Origin: Desulfogranum mediterraneum DSM 13871
GTDB lineage: Bacteria > Desulfobacterota > Desulfobulbia > Desulfobulbales > Desulfobulbaceae
Assembly (NCBI RefSeq): GCF_000429965.1
Contig: NZ_AUCW01000014.1
Coordinates: forward strand, 1 to 64,000
Length of the DNA stretch: 64,000 bases
Reading direction: 5' to 3'
Shown here: positions 51,270 to 60,355 of the stretch, piece after piece
How the letters are laid out: each line of letters begins with the position of its first letter
How positions within the stretch are numbered: the first letter of the stretch is position 1
The notes under the pieces: model-generated
The model's input: the letters and a program-made list of their open reading frames with translations, nothing else
Told to the model about the DNA's origin: nothing
Database searches by the model: none
Program-made: the position numbers and the translations under genes

Positions 51270-53080
51270 TACTGTTCCTCCCTTCTGGTGATGGCGTCAA
51301 ACTTACACACCGCTGCGCACTGGCCACAACCATTACACTGTACTTCCGTTATCTCTGCATAGCCCCGCTGTTTCTCCCGATAGCCCCGCTCCACCGCCTC
51401 TTCAGGGGTGATGGGGTGCCAGCTCACCGCCGGACAACCCATCTGCACACAGGCGGTACAGCCGGTGCAGTTGTCCAGATTGGTGTAGTAGGTGGGCTTC
51501 TTGCGCCGGACCTCTTCGGGCAGCAGGATACAGGGTGCCCGGCTGATGATCACCGATGGATCCGGGGAGTTGATCTCCTCCTTGAGGACCCGACGGGTCT
51601 CGTCGATATCGTGGGGATTGATCACCACCACCCGCGGTACGCCCAGGGCCGTACAGAGCTGCTCAAAATCGATGGCGCTGGCAGGCTCGCCGGAGATGGT
51701 CTTGCCTGAGGCCGGATTCTGCTGATGGCCGGTCATGGCCGTGATCCGGTTATCCAGGATGATGGTGGTGGCAGAGGACTTGTTGTAGACGGTGTTGAGC
51801 AGTCCGGTCATCCCGGAGTGCATGAAGGTGGAGTCACCCAGCACGGCCACCAGCTTCCCCTCTCCCTCCTTGCCCAGGGCCTTGGACATGCCGTGGGCCA
51901 TGGAGATGGAGGCGCCCATGCAGACACAGGCATCCATGGCAGACAGGGGCGGCAGAAAACCCAGGGTATAGCAGCCGATATCACCGGAGACAAAGACATC
52001 CTTCATCTTGGAGAGGCCGTAAAACAGGCCGCGGTGGGGACAACCGGCACACATGTTCGGCGGCCGCATGGGCAGTTCCAGGGGCTCGAACAGCTCCGGA
52101 GCGCTGTCCGGCTCCACCGCGGTCTTGACGATATGGGAGTTGAGCTCGCCCTGGTTGGGGATGATGTCCTCACCGTGACAGTCGATGCCCATAGCCCTGA
52201 TATGCAGTTCCAGGAAGGGATCCAGCTCTTCGACGATGACCAGCTCCTCCACAGACTCGGCAAAGCTGCGGATCATCTTCTCGGGCAGGGGCCAGACCAT
52301 GCCCAGCTTAAGTACCGGCGCCTCGGGAAAGGCCTCTTTGACATAGTTATAGGAGGTTCCGGCGGCGATGAAGCCACGGCTGCCTCTGCCCGCTTCGATC
52401 CGATTTTCCGGCAGGGTCTCTGCCAGCTCGGCGGCAGCGGCCATCCGTTTTTCCACGGCCCGACGGCGGACCCGGGCATTACCGGGCAGCATCACCAGCT
52501 TGGCCGGCATCCTCTCGATCCCAGGGGTAGGGACTTCGCCGCGGCTGCCCTTTTCCACCACCCCCTTGACATGGGCGATGCGGGTGGTAATCCGAAACAT
52601 CACCGGGGTGTCCAGCTCTTCACTGAGGCTGATGGCGCGGCCAATCATCTCCTTGGCCTCGGCCGGATCAGAGGGCTCGAGCATGGGCAGCTTGGCTGCA
52701 AAGGCATAGTTGCGGTTATCCTGCTCATTCTGGGAGCTGTGCATCTCGGGATCATCGGCGGTCAGGACCACCAGGCCCCCACGGACACCGGTATAGGCGG
52801 CGGTGAACAGGGGATCTGCCGCCACGTTCAACCCCACATGCTTCATGGTGGCCAGGGCCCGGGAACCGGCAAAGGAGGCTCCGATGGCCACCTCCAGACC
52901 CACCTTCTCGTTGGGCGCCCACTCGGCATAGACCCCGTCATACTGGCCAAAATGGCCCATGATCTCGGTGGACGGGGTTCCTGGATAGCCGGAAGCCAAG
53001 GTAATCCCTGCCTCCCAGGCTCCCAGAGCTATTGCCTCGTTGCCGGAAAGCCAAAGTTTTGTCTCGTTATCAAAAACCAC
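51269..53080 (-). CDS. iorA: Indolepyruvate:ferredoxin oxidoreductase alpha subunit IorA
   Basis: A 603-residue thiamine-diphosphate enzyme, normal for IorA. The N-terminal PFOR-like domain has LSGNEAIALGAWEAGI and GYPGTPSTEI. The ThDP-binding domain has GDIGCYTLG (about 374), GASISMAHG and GDSTFMHSGMTGL. A C-terminal ferredoxin domain binds two [4Fe-4S] clusters: CTGCTACVQMGCP and CNGCGQCAAVC (about 545-595), both complete. It begins with GTG after GGAGGAGG. The substrate is indolepyruvate, phenylpyruvate or hydroxyphenylpyruvate. Neighbouring ligases and transporter fit a pathway for aromatic amino acid use or salvage. Confidence 0.96.
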   Translation of the reverse strand: MVFDNETKLWLSGNEAIALGAWEAGITLASGYPGTPSTEIMGHFGQYDGVYAEWAPNEKVGLEVAIGASFAGSRALATMKHVGLNVAADPLFTAAYTGVRGGLVVLTADDPEMHSSQNEQDNRNYAFAAKLPMLEPSDPAEAKEMIGRAISLSEELDTPVMFRITTRIAHVKGVVEKGSRGEVPTPGIERMPAKLVMLPGNARVRRRAVEKRMAAAAELAETLPENRIEAGRGSRGFIAAGTSYNYVKEAFPEAPVLKLGMVWPLPEKMIRSFAESVEELVIVEELDPFLELHIRAMGIDCHGEDIIPNQGELNSHIVKTAVEPDSAPELFEPLELPMRPPNMCAGCPHRGLFYGLSKMKDVFVSGDIGCYTLGFLPPLSAMDACVCMGASISMAHGMSKALGKEGEGKLVAVLGDSTFMHSGMTGLLNTVYNKSSATTIILDNRITAMTGHQQNPASGKTISGEPASAIDFEQLCTALGVPRVVVINPHDIDETRRVLKEEINSPDPSVIISRAPCILLPEEVRRKKPTYYTNLDNCTGCTACVQMGCPAVSWHPITPEEAVERGYREKQRGYAEITEVQCNGCGQCAAVCKFDAITRREEQ

Positions 53081-53412
53081 ATCCTCCTCCTTTCTTCTCC
53101 CTCATAAGGCTGGTCAAACTGGCCCTTCCTGATGAGTATTCAGGTTAAATCCATGGTCACAAACCGCTCTGCCCCCGGCAGTTTCGCAACCGGCACCACT
53201 CTTCTCTGCCGGAAAGCAAACAGCCGCTGCCGGGACATCCAGCCAGGCCCCCTAAAAGGAGGGCAGCCAGCGCTTCCAGGCGGGCTTCAGCGGCCGATGA
53301 TGCCACAAAAAGTCACCATTACCCTGAAAATCATCGGTTAGGCAAGAGCTTTTTCCAGTGGCCCAGGATGGCAATTAATATTTTTTTCAAATAATCACAA
53401 AAAGATACCCTC
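53081..53412. other. Intergenic region upstream of iorA
   Basis: 332 bases without a supported gene. A plus-strand frame of 69 codons (53132-53341) lacks a ribosome site and recognisable product. The strong GGAGG of iorA is at its start. An AT-rich segment at 53360-53400 lies after the DUF3352-like gene end, but no clear terminator stem is seen. Confidence 0.35.
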
Positions 53413-55137
53413 TCAATTCATCGGCTTTGCTGATGCATTCCCCTCAACAAGAATAGCGCTCCAGGCCCCATGGTCCTGCTCCAGGGTGGAGGTCATGCTC
53501 AAGACCTGGTACGAGGCCATCAGTTGGATCAGCTCTGCCCCAAGCCGCGAGGCCGTAATCCCCTGGTAGGCGGCAACCGTATTGATCAGCCATTGGGCCA
53601 GCCCCTGGATCTCTCCGGCCAGGCGGGCAGGATAGACCACCAGTGCTCCCTGACGGGCGGCCTCCAACTGCGCTGCCACCTCCTCACCCAGTTCGGCGGC
53701 GACCCCCTGGCGAAGCTTCACCGGGGCTGCAGCGGAACCGAGCAACTCCACCAGGGCCTGGGAACCGTTGGCCAGATAAAACATGGTCGGAGTCAGCACC
53801 ATGGCCGGTTGGGTGGCCTCACCCGGCAGCAGGGGCCAGTAATGGATGGTCTGCTCCCCCACCTTCAATTGCTGCTCCGCGGCCAAGCCGCTCTCTCCCA
53901 ACCGTTCCCTGAGCCGCTCCAGCACCGTAAGCGCCAGTTGATGATCCCGAACCTGGGCAAAGAAGAGGCACCTGGGGATGGGAATAAAGCCGGCATCAAC
54001 GATCTCGTTGATCACAAAGCCATACTGGGGTCCCACCGCCTCCAGCAGGGTGGCCAGAGAGACACCCAACTGCTCCTCGACCACCCCTTCCAACTCGGCA
54101 AGTTCCCGGGAGTTCCCGATGCCCAGAGGCCCCAGAACCACCTCCGGGATGAGCGAGGAGGACCAGTCATAGACCAGACTCTGCTCCCCCAGGAGTCCCA
54201 GGGTGGTGTTGGCCTCGGCCTGACCTGCCCAGGCGGCCTTGAGCACCGGATGGAGGGCTGCCCCGGCAAAGCCGGCCCTGGAATCGGAGTGCAGCTCCCT
54301 GCCCTGACGATAGAGACGCGAGGCAAAAAAGGAGATCCCCTCCAGCAGGGGGGCCAGTTCCTCCAGATCCTGGTTACCCGAGCGGCCCAGGAGGGCCTGG
54401 AGCTGGGAGACCTGGACAAAGCTGCGGCTGTAGAGGCGTGTCTCCCCGGGGGCCTCCTCCCAGAAGGCGACCGCCTCCTGAAAGGCAGGCAGGTTCGCCA
54501 GCTTGCCTGCTGCCCCGGCCGCGTTCCAGCAACGGGCCAGGGTATGGGGATCTCTGCCCAGAAGTACCGTGCCCTGGTCGCTGAAGCCGTAGATGCGGCG
54601 GCCATCCTCCAGGGTGATCCTGGTCAGGCTCAACTCACCCAGCTGCTGGCTGTCCACGGACTCACTCATCAACAAGCGGGCCAACAACTCCACCGCACCC
54701 GGGGCCGGGGTGGTTGCAAAGAGCACCAGGGAACGTTCCAGTTCCTCCAGCGGAGCCCTAGCCAGGGCCTCCGGGTCGGGCGGGAGCAGGGCCAGCACGG
54801 TGTCGTCGCCAAAGAGGGTACGAAAGGCCGGGTTGGTCAGCAGTTCCACCAGGTCGTCATGGCCCTGATTGTAGCCTTCAACCACCTGGGGCTCGGCGTG
54901 GAGCTCGGCAAAGATCGATCCCATGGTCTCCTTGGCCAGGAGGCGCCCCAGCGGGGAGTCACCAAAGGAATCGCTGACCTGATTCAGGTTGGTCACGCTC
55001 ACGCTCATCAGGGTCTCAGCCGGCAGGTAGCGGGCGTATCGGTCTGGATCATCGTCCTGGCGCAGACTCCACCAGGCAAGCCCGGCTGCCAGGCCGACCA
55101 CCACTAGGGCTACCACGATTCCAATTCCTTTTCTCAT
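53413..55137 (-). CDS. Membrane-anchored DUF3352-like protein
   Basis: A 574-residue protein with one N-terminal membrane helix (about 4-26, IGIVVALVVVGLAAGLAWWSL) and a large extracytoplasmic part. The segment YARYLPAETLMSVSVTNLNQ (about 34-53) and the repeating layout of long helices with LVxFATTPAPG resemble DUF3352-type proteins. There are no catalytic motifs and only a few cysteines (about 208 and 386). Function unknown. It stands alone between iorA and a repeat-bearing intergenic region, so context is uninformative. Confidence 0.65.
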   Translation of the reverse strand: MRKGIGIVVALVVVGLAAGLAWWSLRQDDDPDRYARYLPAETLMSVSVTNLNQVSDSFGDSPLGRLLAKETMGSIFAELHAEPQVVEGYNQGHDDLVELLTNPAFRTLFGDDTVLALLPPDPEALARAPLEELERSLVLFATTPAPGAVELLARLLMSESVDSQQLGELSLTRITLEDGRRIYGFSDQGTVLLGRDPHTLARCWNAAGAAGKLANLPAFQEAVAFWEEAPGETRLYSRSFVQVSQLQALLGRSGNQDLEELAPLLEGISFFASRLYRQGRELHSDSRAGFAGAALHPVLKAAWAGQAEANTTLGLLGEQSLVYDWSSSLIPEVVLGPLGIGNSRELAELEGVVEEQLGVSLATLLEAVGPQYGFVINEIVDAGFIPIPRCLFFAQVRDHQLALTVLERLRERLGESGLAAEQQLKVGEQTIHYWPLLPGEATQPAMVLTPTMFYLANGSQALVELLGSAAAPVKLRQGVAAELGEEVAAQLEAARQGALVVYPARLAGEIQGLAQWLINTVAAYQGITASRLGAELIQLMASYQVLSMTSTLEQDHGAWSAILVEGNASAKPMN

Positions 55138-55527
55138 CTTCTCCTCTCCTGATCAGTTGCGGCCCTGCAGCGGCTGGGCTCGGTCCTGACCGTCAATTCA
55201 AGGGCGGCTGGAGCGACTGCGCTCTGAACCGATCTCGACATTAAAGGCCACCTTGAAAAGTTGTTTTTTCTTCCAATTTCGGCGTTGCGCTCAAGACTAT
55301 ATCCTCGGAATATCAGATACATACCTGCGACACAAGCTATCGCGCGTCTTGACTTTGATCGAAAAATCTCATGTTTCAAGGTACCCTGAAGTTAGACAAC
55401 AGCCTCGCCGGCTATGCCGGAGAGTTGTGATCTCAGCTGCTCGCCGCTGCCGACGATCCGGCCTGAACCACGCTGCAGCCGGGGAAACACTCAGCCCGGA
55501 TTTCCGGACCAGCCCTGGCCAGGACCG
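55138..55527. other. Intergenic region with inverted copy of the 131-bp repeat
   Basis: 390 bases between the DUF3352-like and ABC-F genes (both minus). About a third is copy 3 of the palindromic repeat. The remainder (55382-55527) is GC-rich with no credible gene or clear terminator. Confidence 0.4.
55251..55381 (-). repeat. 131-bp palindromic MITE-like repeat, copy 3 (inverted)
   Basis: Same length as copies 1 and 2, in opposite orientation. Ends are CCTTGAAAAGTT (55251-55262) and CATGTTTCAAGG (55370-55381). The central part reads as complement of ATATCTGATATTCCGAGGAT with small changes. Its outer flanks, GGCCA and TACCC, match those of copy 2 when inverted, so the mobile unit may be slightly longer than 131 bases. 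Confidence 0.88.
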
Positions 55528-57516
55528 CTACTCCTCCTCCGCCTCGATGGCCTCGATGGCCGCCTGGGCCTCCTCCCATTTACCATAGCTCCGTTCCAGC
55601 TGTCGCTCTACCTGGGCATACTCCTTGCTCACCTTAGTCCAGGCCTCCTGGTCTTCGTAGAGATCCGGGGCCGCCATCTGGATCTCAAGCTCCGCCTTCC
55701 TGAGCTCATGGCTCTCGATCTGCTCCTCGGCCTGGGCATTTTTCTTCTTCCAGGGGCCCAGCTTCCTGTTGAGCTCCTGGCGTTCCCTGGCACGCTGGCG
55801 GCGGTGCTCCTTCTTGTCCTGCCGCCGGCCGGGATCCTCCCCCCTGCTCCCCGCCCCGGCAGGTTCAGGCCGCTGGTTCTTCTTCCCCGGCCGGCCGCTC
55901 TCCAGAGCCTCCAGGCGGCTGCGCTGCTCCAGGTAATCATCCACATTTCCCTCATAGATGGTGGCCCGGCCGTCGCGGATCTCCAGCACCTTGTTGACAA
56001 AGGCGTTGACAAAGGCACGGTTATGGGAGACCACGATGATGGTCCCCTTGTACTGATCCATGGCCTCCTGAAGGACCTCCTGGCTGCTGATATCCAGGTG
56101 GTTGGTGGGCTCATCCAGCAGCATCAGGTTGGCCGGTCGGACCAACATCTTGGCCAGGGCCACCCGTGACTTCTCGCCGCCGGAGAGCACCTGGACCTTC
56201 TTGTCCACCTCGTCACCGGAGAAGAGGAAGGTACCCAGCAGGCTGCGGACCTGGGTCATGGTCAGCTCCGGGGCGCTGTGGTAGACCGTATCCAGGATGG
56301 TGAGGCTGCCGGGCAGTTCCTGGGCCTGATGCTGGCCAAAGTAGGTCAGGATCACGTTGTGGCCCTGCTGAATCGTGCCTTCGGCCGGTTCCACCCCGGC
56401 CAGTATCTTCAACAGGGTGGTCTTACCGGCACCGTTGACCCCGACCACGGCCAGTTTATCACCCCGCTGGAGGGTCAGGGAGACTTCGCGCAGCACCTCT
56501 TTTTCCGGAAAGGACTTGTTCACCCCCTTGAGGGTGAGTACATCCCGACCCGAAGACGCTGCCGGAGGAAAAGAAAAGGAGATGGTCCGGTCGCTCTCCG
56601 AGAGTTCAATCCGCTCGATCTTCTCCAGCTGCTTGACCCTGCTCTGGACCTGACGGGCCTTGGTGGACTTGGAACGGAAGCGGGTGATGAAACGCTCGGT
56701 CTGACGGATCATGGCCTGCTGATTGTTGTAGGCAGCCCGTTCCAACTCCAGACGCTGCTCTTTTTCCACCAGGTAATGGGAGTAGTTGCCCCGATAGACC
56801 GTCAAGCGCCCCAGGGAGAGCTCCCAGGTGATGGAGGTGACCCGATCCAGGAAGGTGCGGTCATGGGAGATGATGATCAGGGCCCCCTGGTACTGGAGCA
56901 GGAAGTTTTCCAGCCAGGTCAGGGAATCCAGGTCCAGGTGGTTGGTGGGCTCATCCAGGAGCAGCAGGGATGGCCGGCGGAGGAGCAGTTTGGCCAGGAG
57001 CAAGCGCATGATCCAGCCGCCGGAAAACTTGGCAGCCGGCCGCTCAAAGTCCTCTGTCGAAAAGCCCAGACCGGTGAGGATCCGCTCGATCTGCGGCCGG
57101 ATCCGGAAGACATCACAGCCCTCCAAGCCATGCTGGAGCTCACCCTGGCGGCTCAACAGCTCCTCGATCTTCCCATCTCCCGGATCGAGCAGGGCCAGCT
57201 CCTCGTTGAGCCGACTCAGCTCTTCCTGCAGGCTGAGGACATCGTCAAAGGCGGTCTCCGCCTCCTCGTAGAGGGTCCGGCTGCCCAGGTCCAGGGTCAC
57301 CTCCTGGGGCAGGTAGGCCACCGAAAACCAGGAGGCCCGGGAGACGATCCCCGGGTCGGTCTCCTGCTCACCGCACATGATCTTGAGCAGGGTGGACTTG
57401 CCGGTACCGTTGACCCCCACCAGGCCGATCCGGTCGCCGGTGTGCACCTGGACCGCGAGGTCGCGAAAGATATGTTTACTGCCGTACTGGAGGTCGAGGT
57501 CATTGATACTGAGCAT
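55528..57516 (-). CDS. ABC-F family ATPase (Uup/YheS-like)
   Basis: A 662-residue soluble protein with two ABC domains: Walker A GVNGTGKST (about 33) and GVNGAGKTT (about 360), signatures KFSGGW (about 160) and LSGGEKSRVALAKML (about 450), and LLLDEPTNHLD twice. They are joined by the ABC-F linker with long charged helices. The C-terminal tail (about 545-660) is a charged coiled coil, as in Uup. ABC-F proteins act on the ribosome or on rRNA/DNA structures and have no membrane domain. The first signature (FSGGW) differs from LSGGE, which is common in ABC-F members. Specific role unknown. Confidence 0.94.
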   Translation of the reverse strand: MLSINDLDLQYGSKHIFRDLAVQVHTGDRIGLVGVNGTGKSTLLKIMCGEQETDPGIVSRASWFSVAYLPQEVTLDLGSRTLYEEAETAFDDVLSLQEELSRLNEELALLDPGDGKIEELLSRQGELQHGLEGCDVFRIRPQIERILTGLGFSTEDFERPAAKFSGGWIMRLLLAKLLLRRPSLLLLDEPTNHLDLDSLTWLENFLLQYQGALIIISHDRTFLDRVTSITWELSLGRLTVYRGNYSHYLVEKEQRLELERAAYNNQQAMIRQTERFITRFRSKSTKARQVQSRVKQLEKIERIELSESDRTISFSFPPAASSGRDVLTLKGVNKSFPEKEVLREVSLTLQRGDKLAVVGVNGAGKTTLLKILAGVEPAEGTIQQGHNVILTYFGQHQAQELPGSLTILDTVYHSAPELTMTQVRSLLGTFLFSGDEVDKKVQVLSGGEKSRVALAKMLVRPANLMLLDEPTNHLDISSQEVLQEAMDQYKGTIIVVSHNRAFVNAFVNKVLEIRDGRATIYEGNVDDYLEQRSRLEALESGRPGKKNQRPEPAGAGSRGEDPGRRQDKKEHRRQRARERQELNRKLGPWKKKNAQAEEQIESHELRKAELEIQMAAPDLYEDQEAWTKVSKEYAQVERQLERSYGKWEEAQAAIEAIEAEEE

Positions 57517-57601
57517 AGTCTTCTTTGTTCTAAATCTACAGGTTGTTCTTGATTATCGAGGGCATGGGGGATGACGCCAGGATCACGGCAGCTCCCTTTC
57601 C

Positions 57602-57635
57602 TTAAGTGGCTTTAAGCGGCTCTAAACGGCTCCCG
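57602..57635 (+). repeat. Degenerate decamer repeat (TTAAGNGGCT)
   Basis: TTAAGTGGCT, TTAAGCGGCT and CTAAACGGCT follow one another in 10-base register just after the radical SAM gene end (minus strand). It resembles the micro-repeats at 7.05 and 50.63 kb. Confidence 0.6.
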
Positions 57636-57648
57636 GCCTCCTCTGGGT

Positions 57649-58683
57649 TCAGGCTTCCCCTGGCAGAGCTGCCCGCCGGACCTGGTAGCGCGGCAAGCGG
57701 TCATCACAGCCCAGGGAAAAAGAGGCCAGCAGACCCAGCTCGGAGAGCCGCTGGATATTGGCCGAGCGCAGCCCCCGGAAGATGGACTGATCCTTGCTGT
57801 GAATCACCAGGTGCTGCTCCTCCTCAGCTTCCCCTGCTCTCCCCTGCCCCTGGGCCAGGAGTCGCCTGGTCTGCTGGAGCATCTCCCGGGCCAGGACCAG
57901 CTCGCCAAAGGCCGGGTGATAGGGTCCGGCCACCAGGGAGTCCTCCAGGGACGGTCCCGGCTGCAACCCCATGCGTATAACCCGGATCCCGTTTCGGTCA
58001 CACTGTTTTTTCATATATCGGGCCTGAAGTACCGCCTTTCCCAGGGAAAGGGGCACAAAGCGGCCCTGGCGGAAGGCCCGTTCCAGGCCGCTGCCGGCGA
58101 TCACCAGCACCGGGTAGATCCGGACCATCTCGGGCGCCAGCCCCACCACCCGGGCCATGGTCCGGCGGAGCGAGCCGAAGCTCTGGCCCGGCAGGCCCAG
58201 CATCAGCTGCAGCCCCAGCTGAAAGGGATAGCCCCGCAGCAGGCCCACGGCCTCGGCCACGTCCTCGGCCCCATGGCCACGTCCCGCTCCCTTAAGCACG
58301 GCCTCATCCAGGGACTGGACACCGAGCTCCACCACCCTGACCCCGTGGTCAGCGAGCAGCTCCAGGCACTCTTGATCGATGCAGTCGGGCCGGGTGGAGA
58401 CCCGGACCCCATCGACCAGGCCCTGGGCCAGGAAGGGGGCAACCGCCCCCAGGAGCTGCTGCTGGCGCGCCCTGGGCAGAGCGGTGAAGCTGCCGCCGTA
58501 GAAGGCCACCTGGACCTGGTCCCGCCTGCCTGGCCGCCGCTGCAACCACTCTTCGATGGTCAGGGCCACCTCCTCGGCGCTCACCTCCTGGCGGGAGCGG
58601 CCGCTGATGGAGTGCTGATCACAGAAGATGCAGCTGTGGGGACAACCCTCGTGGGCGATGAAGATGGGGATGATATAGGGCAT
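57649..58683 (-). CDS. Radical SAM protein (Elp3-like domain)
   Basis: A 344-residue radical SAM enzyme. The cluster motif is EGCPHSCIFCDQ (about 12-23, CxxxCxxC), followed by FYGGSFTALP (about 62-71), RVSTRPDCID and VVELGVQSLDEAVL (about 136-149), typical of the Elp3/MiaB-like superfamily (TIGR01212-type). There is no acetyltransferase domain, so it is not a full Elp3. It lies 6 bases after the rnc gene on the same strand, an arrangement seen in other anaerobes. The product modified is unknown; tRNA is a reasonable but unproven candidate. Confidence 0.88.
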   Translation of the reverse strand: MPYIIPIFIAHEGCPHSCIFCDQHSISGRSRQEVSAEEVALTIEEWLQRRPGRRDQVQVAFYGGSFTALPRARQQQLLGAVAPFLAQGLVDGVRVSTRPDCIDQECLELLADHGVRVVELGVQSLDEAVLKGAGRGHGAEDVAEAVGLLRGYPFQLGLQLMLGLPGQSFGSLRRTMARVVGLAPEMVRIYPVLVIAGSGLERAFRQGRFVPLSLGKAVLQARYMKKQCDRNGIRVIRMGLQPGPSLEDSLVAGPYHPAFGELVLAREMLQQTRRLLAQGQGRAGEAEEEQHLVIHSKDQSIFRGLRSANIQRLSELGLLASFSLGCDDRLPRYQVRRAALPGEA

Positions 58684-58689
58684 GGTGGG

Positions 58690-59430
58690 CTACTCGACCT
58701 CATCCTCTGCAGCCTGCAGCTGTTGCAGGGCCGCCCGGGCAGCCTGCTGCTCGGCCTCCTTCTTGGAGGAGGCCTTGCCCACCCCCAGCTCCCTGCCCTG
58801 GAAGAGGGCGGCAATGGAGAAGCGCCGGGCATGGGCCGGTCCCTCCTCCTCGATAAGCAGGTACTCGGGCCCCTCGTTGTACTTTTCCTGAAGAAACTCC
58901 TGGAGCTGGCTCTTGGCATCGGCAATCACCAGGTTGTCGCTGCGGTCGTCGATATGGGGCGAAAAGAAGCGACGGACAAAATCCAGGGCCGCGTCATAGC
59001 CGCCATCCAGAAAGATCGCCCCCACCAGGGCCTCATAGGCACAGGAGAGGATGGAGGGTTTTTCCCGACCGGCAGAGGCATTCTCCCCCCGACCCAGGAG
59101 GAGATACTTGCCCAACTCGATCTCCCGCGCCATCTGGGCCAGGCCGGCCTCGTTGACCAGGGCCGAACGGATCCTGGTCAGCTTGCCTTCCCGCAGATCG
59201 GGAAAGCTCACAAAGAGAATATAGCCCACGGTCAGGTCCAAGACCGCATCACCCAGAAACTCCTGGGTCTCATTATGGCTGTTATCGTCGAGTCGCTCAA
59301 AGGCAAATGAACTATGCACCAGAGAGAGCTGCAGGAGCTGCAGGTCACGGAAATCATAGCCAATCCGTTCCTGCAGCTCCTGCAGTTCCTCTTCGTGATC
59401 CTGGACCAGGGCCGCAAGTGTTGTTCCCAT
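58690..59430 (-). CDS. rnc: Ribonuclease III
   Basis: A 246-residue RNase III. The catalytic domain (about 10-155) has the signature NETQEFLGDAVLDL (about 52-65) with the acidic residues, and a second catalytic part in SCAYEALVGAIFLDGG (about 128-143, Asp and Glu present). The double-stranded RNA-binding domain is at about 170-240 (KSQLQEFLQEKYN, GKASSKKEAEQQAARAAL). It processes rRNA and other structured RNAs. It is co-directional with the radical SAM gene and divergent from the tRNA-Cys gene. Confidence 0.97.
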   Translation of the reverse strand: MGTTLAALVQDHEEELQELQERIGYDFRDLQLLQLSLVHSSFAFERLDDNSHNETQEFLGDAVLDLTVGYILFVSFPDLREGKLTRIRSALVNEAGLAQMAREIELGKYLLLGRGENASAGREKPSILSCAYEALVGAIFLDGGYDAALDFVRRFFSPHIDDRSDNLVIADAKSQLQEFLQEKYNEGPEYLLIEEEGPAHARRFSIAALFQGRELGVGKASSKKEAEQQAARAALQQLQAAEDEVE

Positions 59431-59445
59431 CTATTCAATTTCCTC

Positions 59446-59473
59446 TTGTCAAATTTAAAATCTGTGGTATAAG
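59446..59473 (+). promoter_or_regulatory. Promoter of the tRNA-Cys gene
   Basis: TTGTCA (59446-59451) and TATAAG (59468-59473) with 16-base spacing, 18 bases before the mature tRNA 5' end. A good sigma-70 promoter. Confidence 0.75.
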
Positions 59474-59491
59474 GTGTCGCTACATTCTCAA

Positions 59492-59566
59492 GGCGACGTA
59501 GCCAAGTGGTAAGGCAGTGGTCTGCAAAACCATTATTCAGCGGTTCAAATCCGCTCGTCGCCTCCA
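59492..59566 (+). tRNA. tRNA-Cys(GCA)
   Basis: A cloverleaf can be drawn: acceptor GGCGACG/CGTCGCC, D arm with AGCC...GGCA, anticodon stem TGGT/ACCA with loop CTGCAAA giving anticodon GCA, and T arm AGCGG-TTCAAAT-CCGCT. The discriminator base is T, as expected for Cys, and CCA is encoded at 59564-59566. It is followed by a strong terminator, so it is a single-gene unit. Confidence 0.96.
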
Positions 59567-59576
59567 GAAATTCCAA

Positions 59577-59609
59577 GGGTCACAGTGTACACACTGTGAC
59601 CCTTTTTTT
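59577..59609 (+). terminator. Intrinsic terminator of tRNA-Cys
   Basis: GGGTCACAGTGT (59577-59588) and ACACTGTGACCC (59591-59602) form a perfect stem, followed by seven T, 11 bases after the tRNA. Confidence 0.95.
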
Positions 59610-59797
59610 ATCCCTGCTTTTTCCCCCTGCGCTGGTTGCCGAAATCCCAGAACGCTCCCAGGGCACTCTATGCCCCTTCGAGACGTCATCCGCAGGCAGC
59701 TCAGTGCCCCTGGCTCACCCTCTCACCCTTGGAGGCTGCAGGCAGCGCCAAGAGCCAGATCGCTCCACTGCCGGCTGAGCATGACTCTGATCCGGGC

Positions 59798-60343
59798 TCA
59801 CGCCCCTGTCAGCAGATACTCCTGTTCCAGCCAGTGGACCGCACCCTTGCTGCTCAGGACACTGGAATAGAGCTGGAAACGATCCACCGAAAAGGGAGGT
59901 GAACAGAAGCGGCCATGGCTCTCCAGATAGCGGCTCAGTCGGCTGACCGGGGTCTGCTGGATCCTGGCCAGGGTGATATGGGGGGCATATTTCCGGGTCT
60001 CCAGATCCAGGCCCAACTCCAGGAGCCGCCCCTGGATGCGCTGCTGCAGGCCCAGCAGGGGCGTACTGGCCGCCAGCCCGGCCCAGAGAACCCGCGGCTT
60101 GCCCCGGGGCGGAAAGAAGCCGAGTCCGTCCAGCTGCAGCTCAAAGGGGGCAGCCGTGATCTCGGCCAGCACTTCCCGGATATCTGCAAAGACGGCCCCG
60201 TCCACCTCGCCGATGAAAGAGAGGGTCAGGTGAAGCTGCTCCGGGGCAAGCCAGCGGGCCCGCGGCAGGCCGTGGCACAGCCTCTGGAGCCCATCCCGGA
60301 TCGACTCGGGCAGGTCCAGGGCGACAAAGAGCCGTTTCTGCAT
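59798..60343 (-). CDS. thpR: RNA 2',3'-cyclic phosphodiesterase ThpR (2'-5' RNA ligase family)
   Basis: A 181-residue 2H-phosphoesterase with both HxT motifs: HLTLSF at His38 and HITLAR at His122. It opens RLFVALDLPESIRDGL, a typical ThpR start. It hydrolyses 2',3'-cyclic phosphates on RNA ends and can ligate in vitro. It is the last gene of an apparent valS-nadC-thpR operon (12-base gap to nadC). Its biological role is unclear in most bacteria. Confidence 0.94.
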   Translation of the reverse strand: MQKRLFVALDLPESIRDGLQRLCHGLPRARWLAPEQLHLTLSFIGEVDGAVFADIREVLAEITAAPFELQLDGLGFFPPRGKPRVLWAGLAASTPLLGLQQRIQGRLLELGLDLETRKYAPHITLARIQQTPVSRLSRYLESHGRFCSPPFSVDRFQLYSSVLSSKGAVHWLEQEYLLTGA

Positions 60344-60355
60344 GACCGCTCGACC

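Noticed and set aside
53132-53341. 69-codon plus-strand frame upstream of iorA
   Set aside because: No ribosome site, no recognisable features, and orientation opposite to all neighbours.
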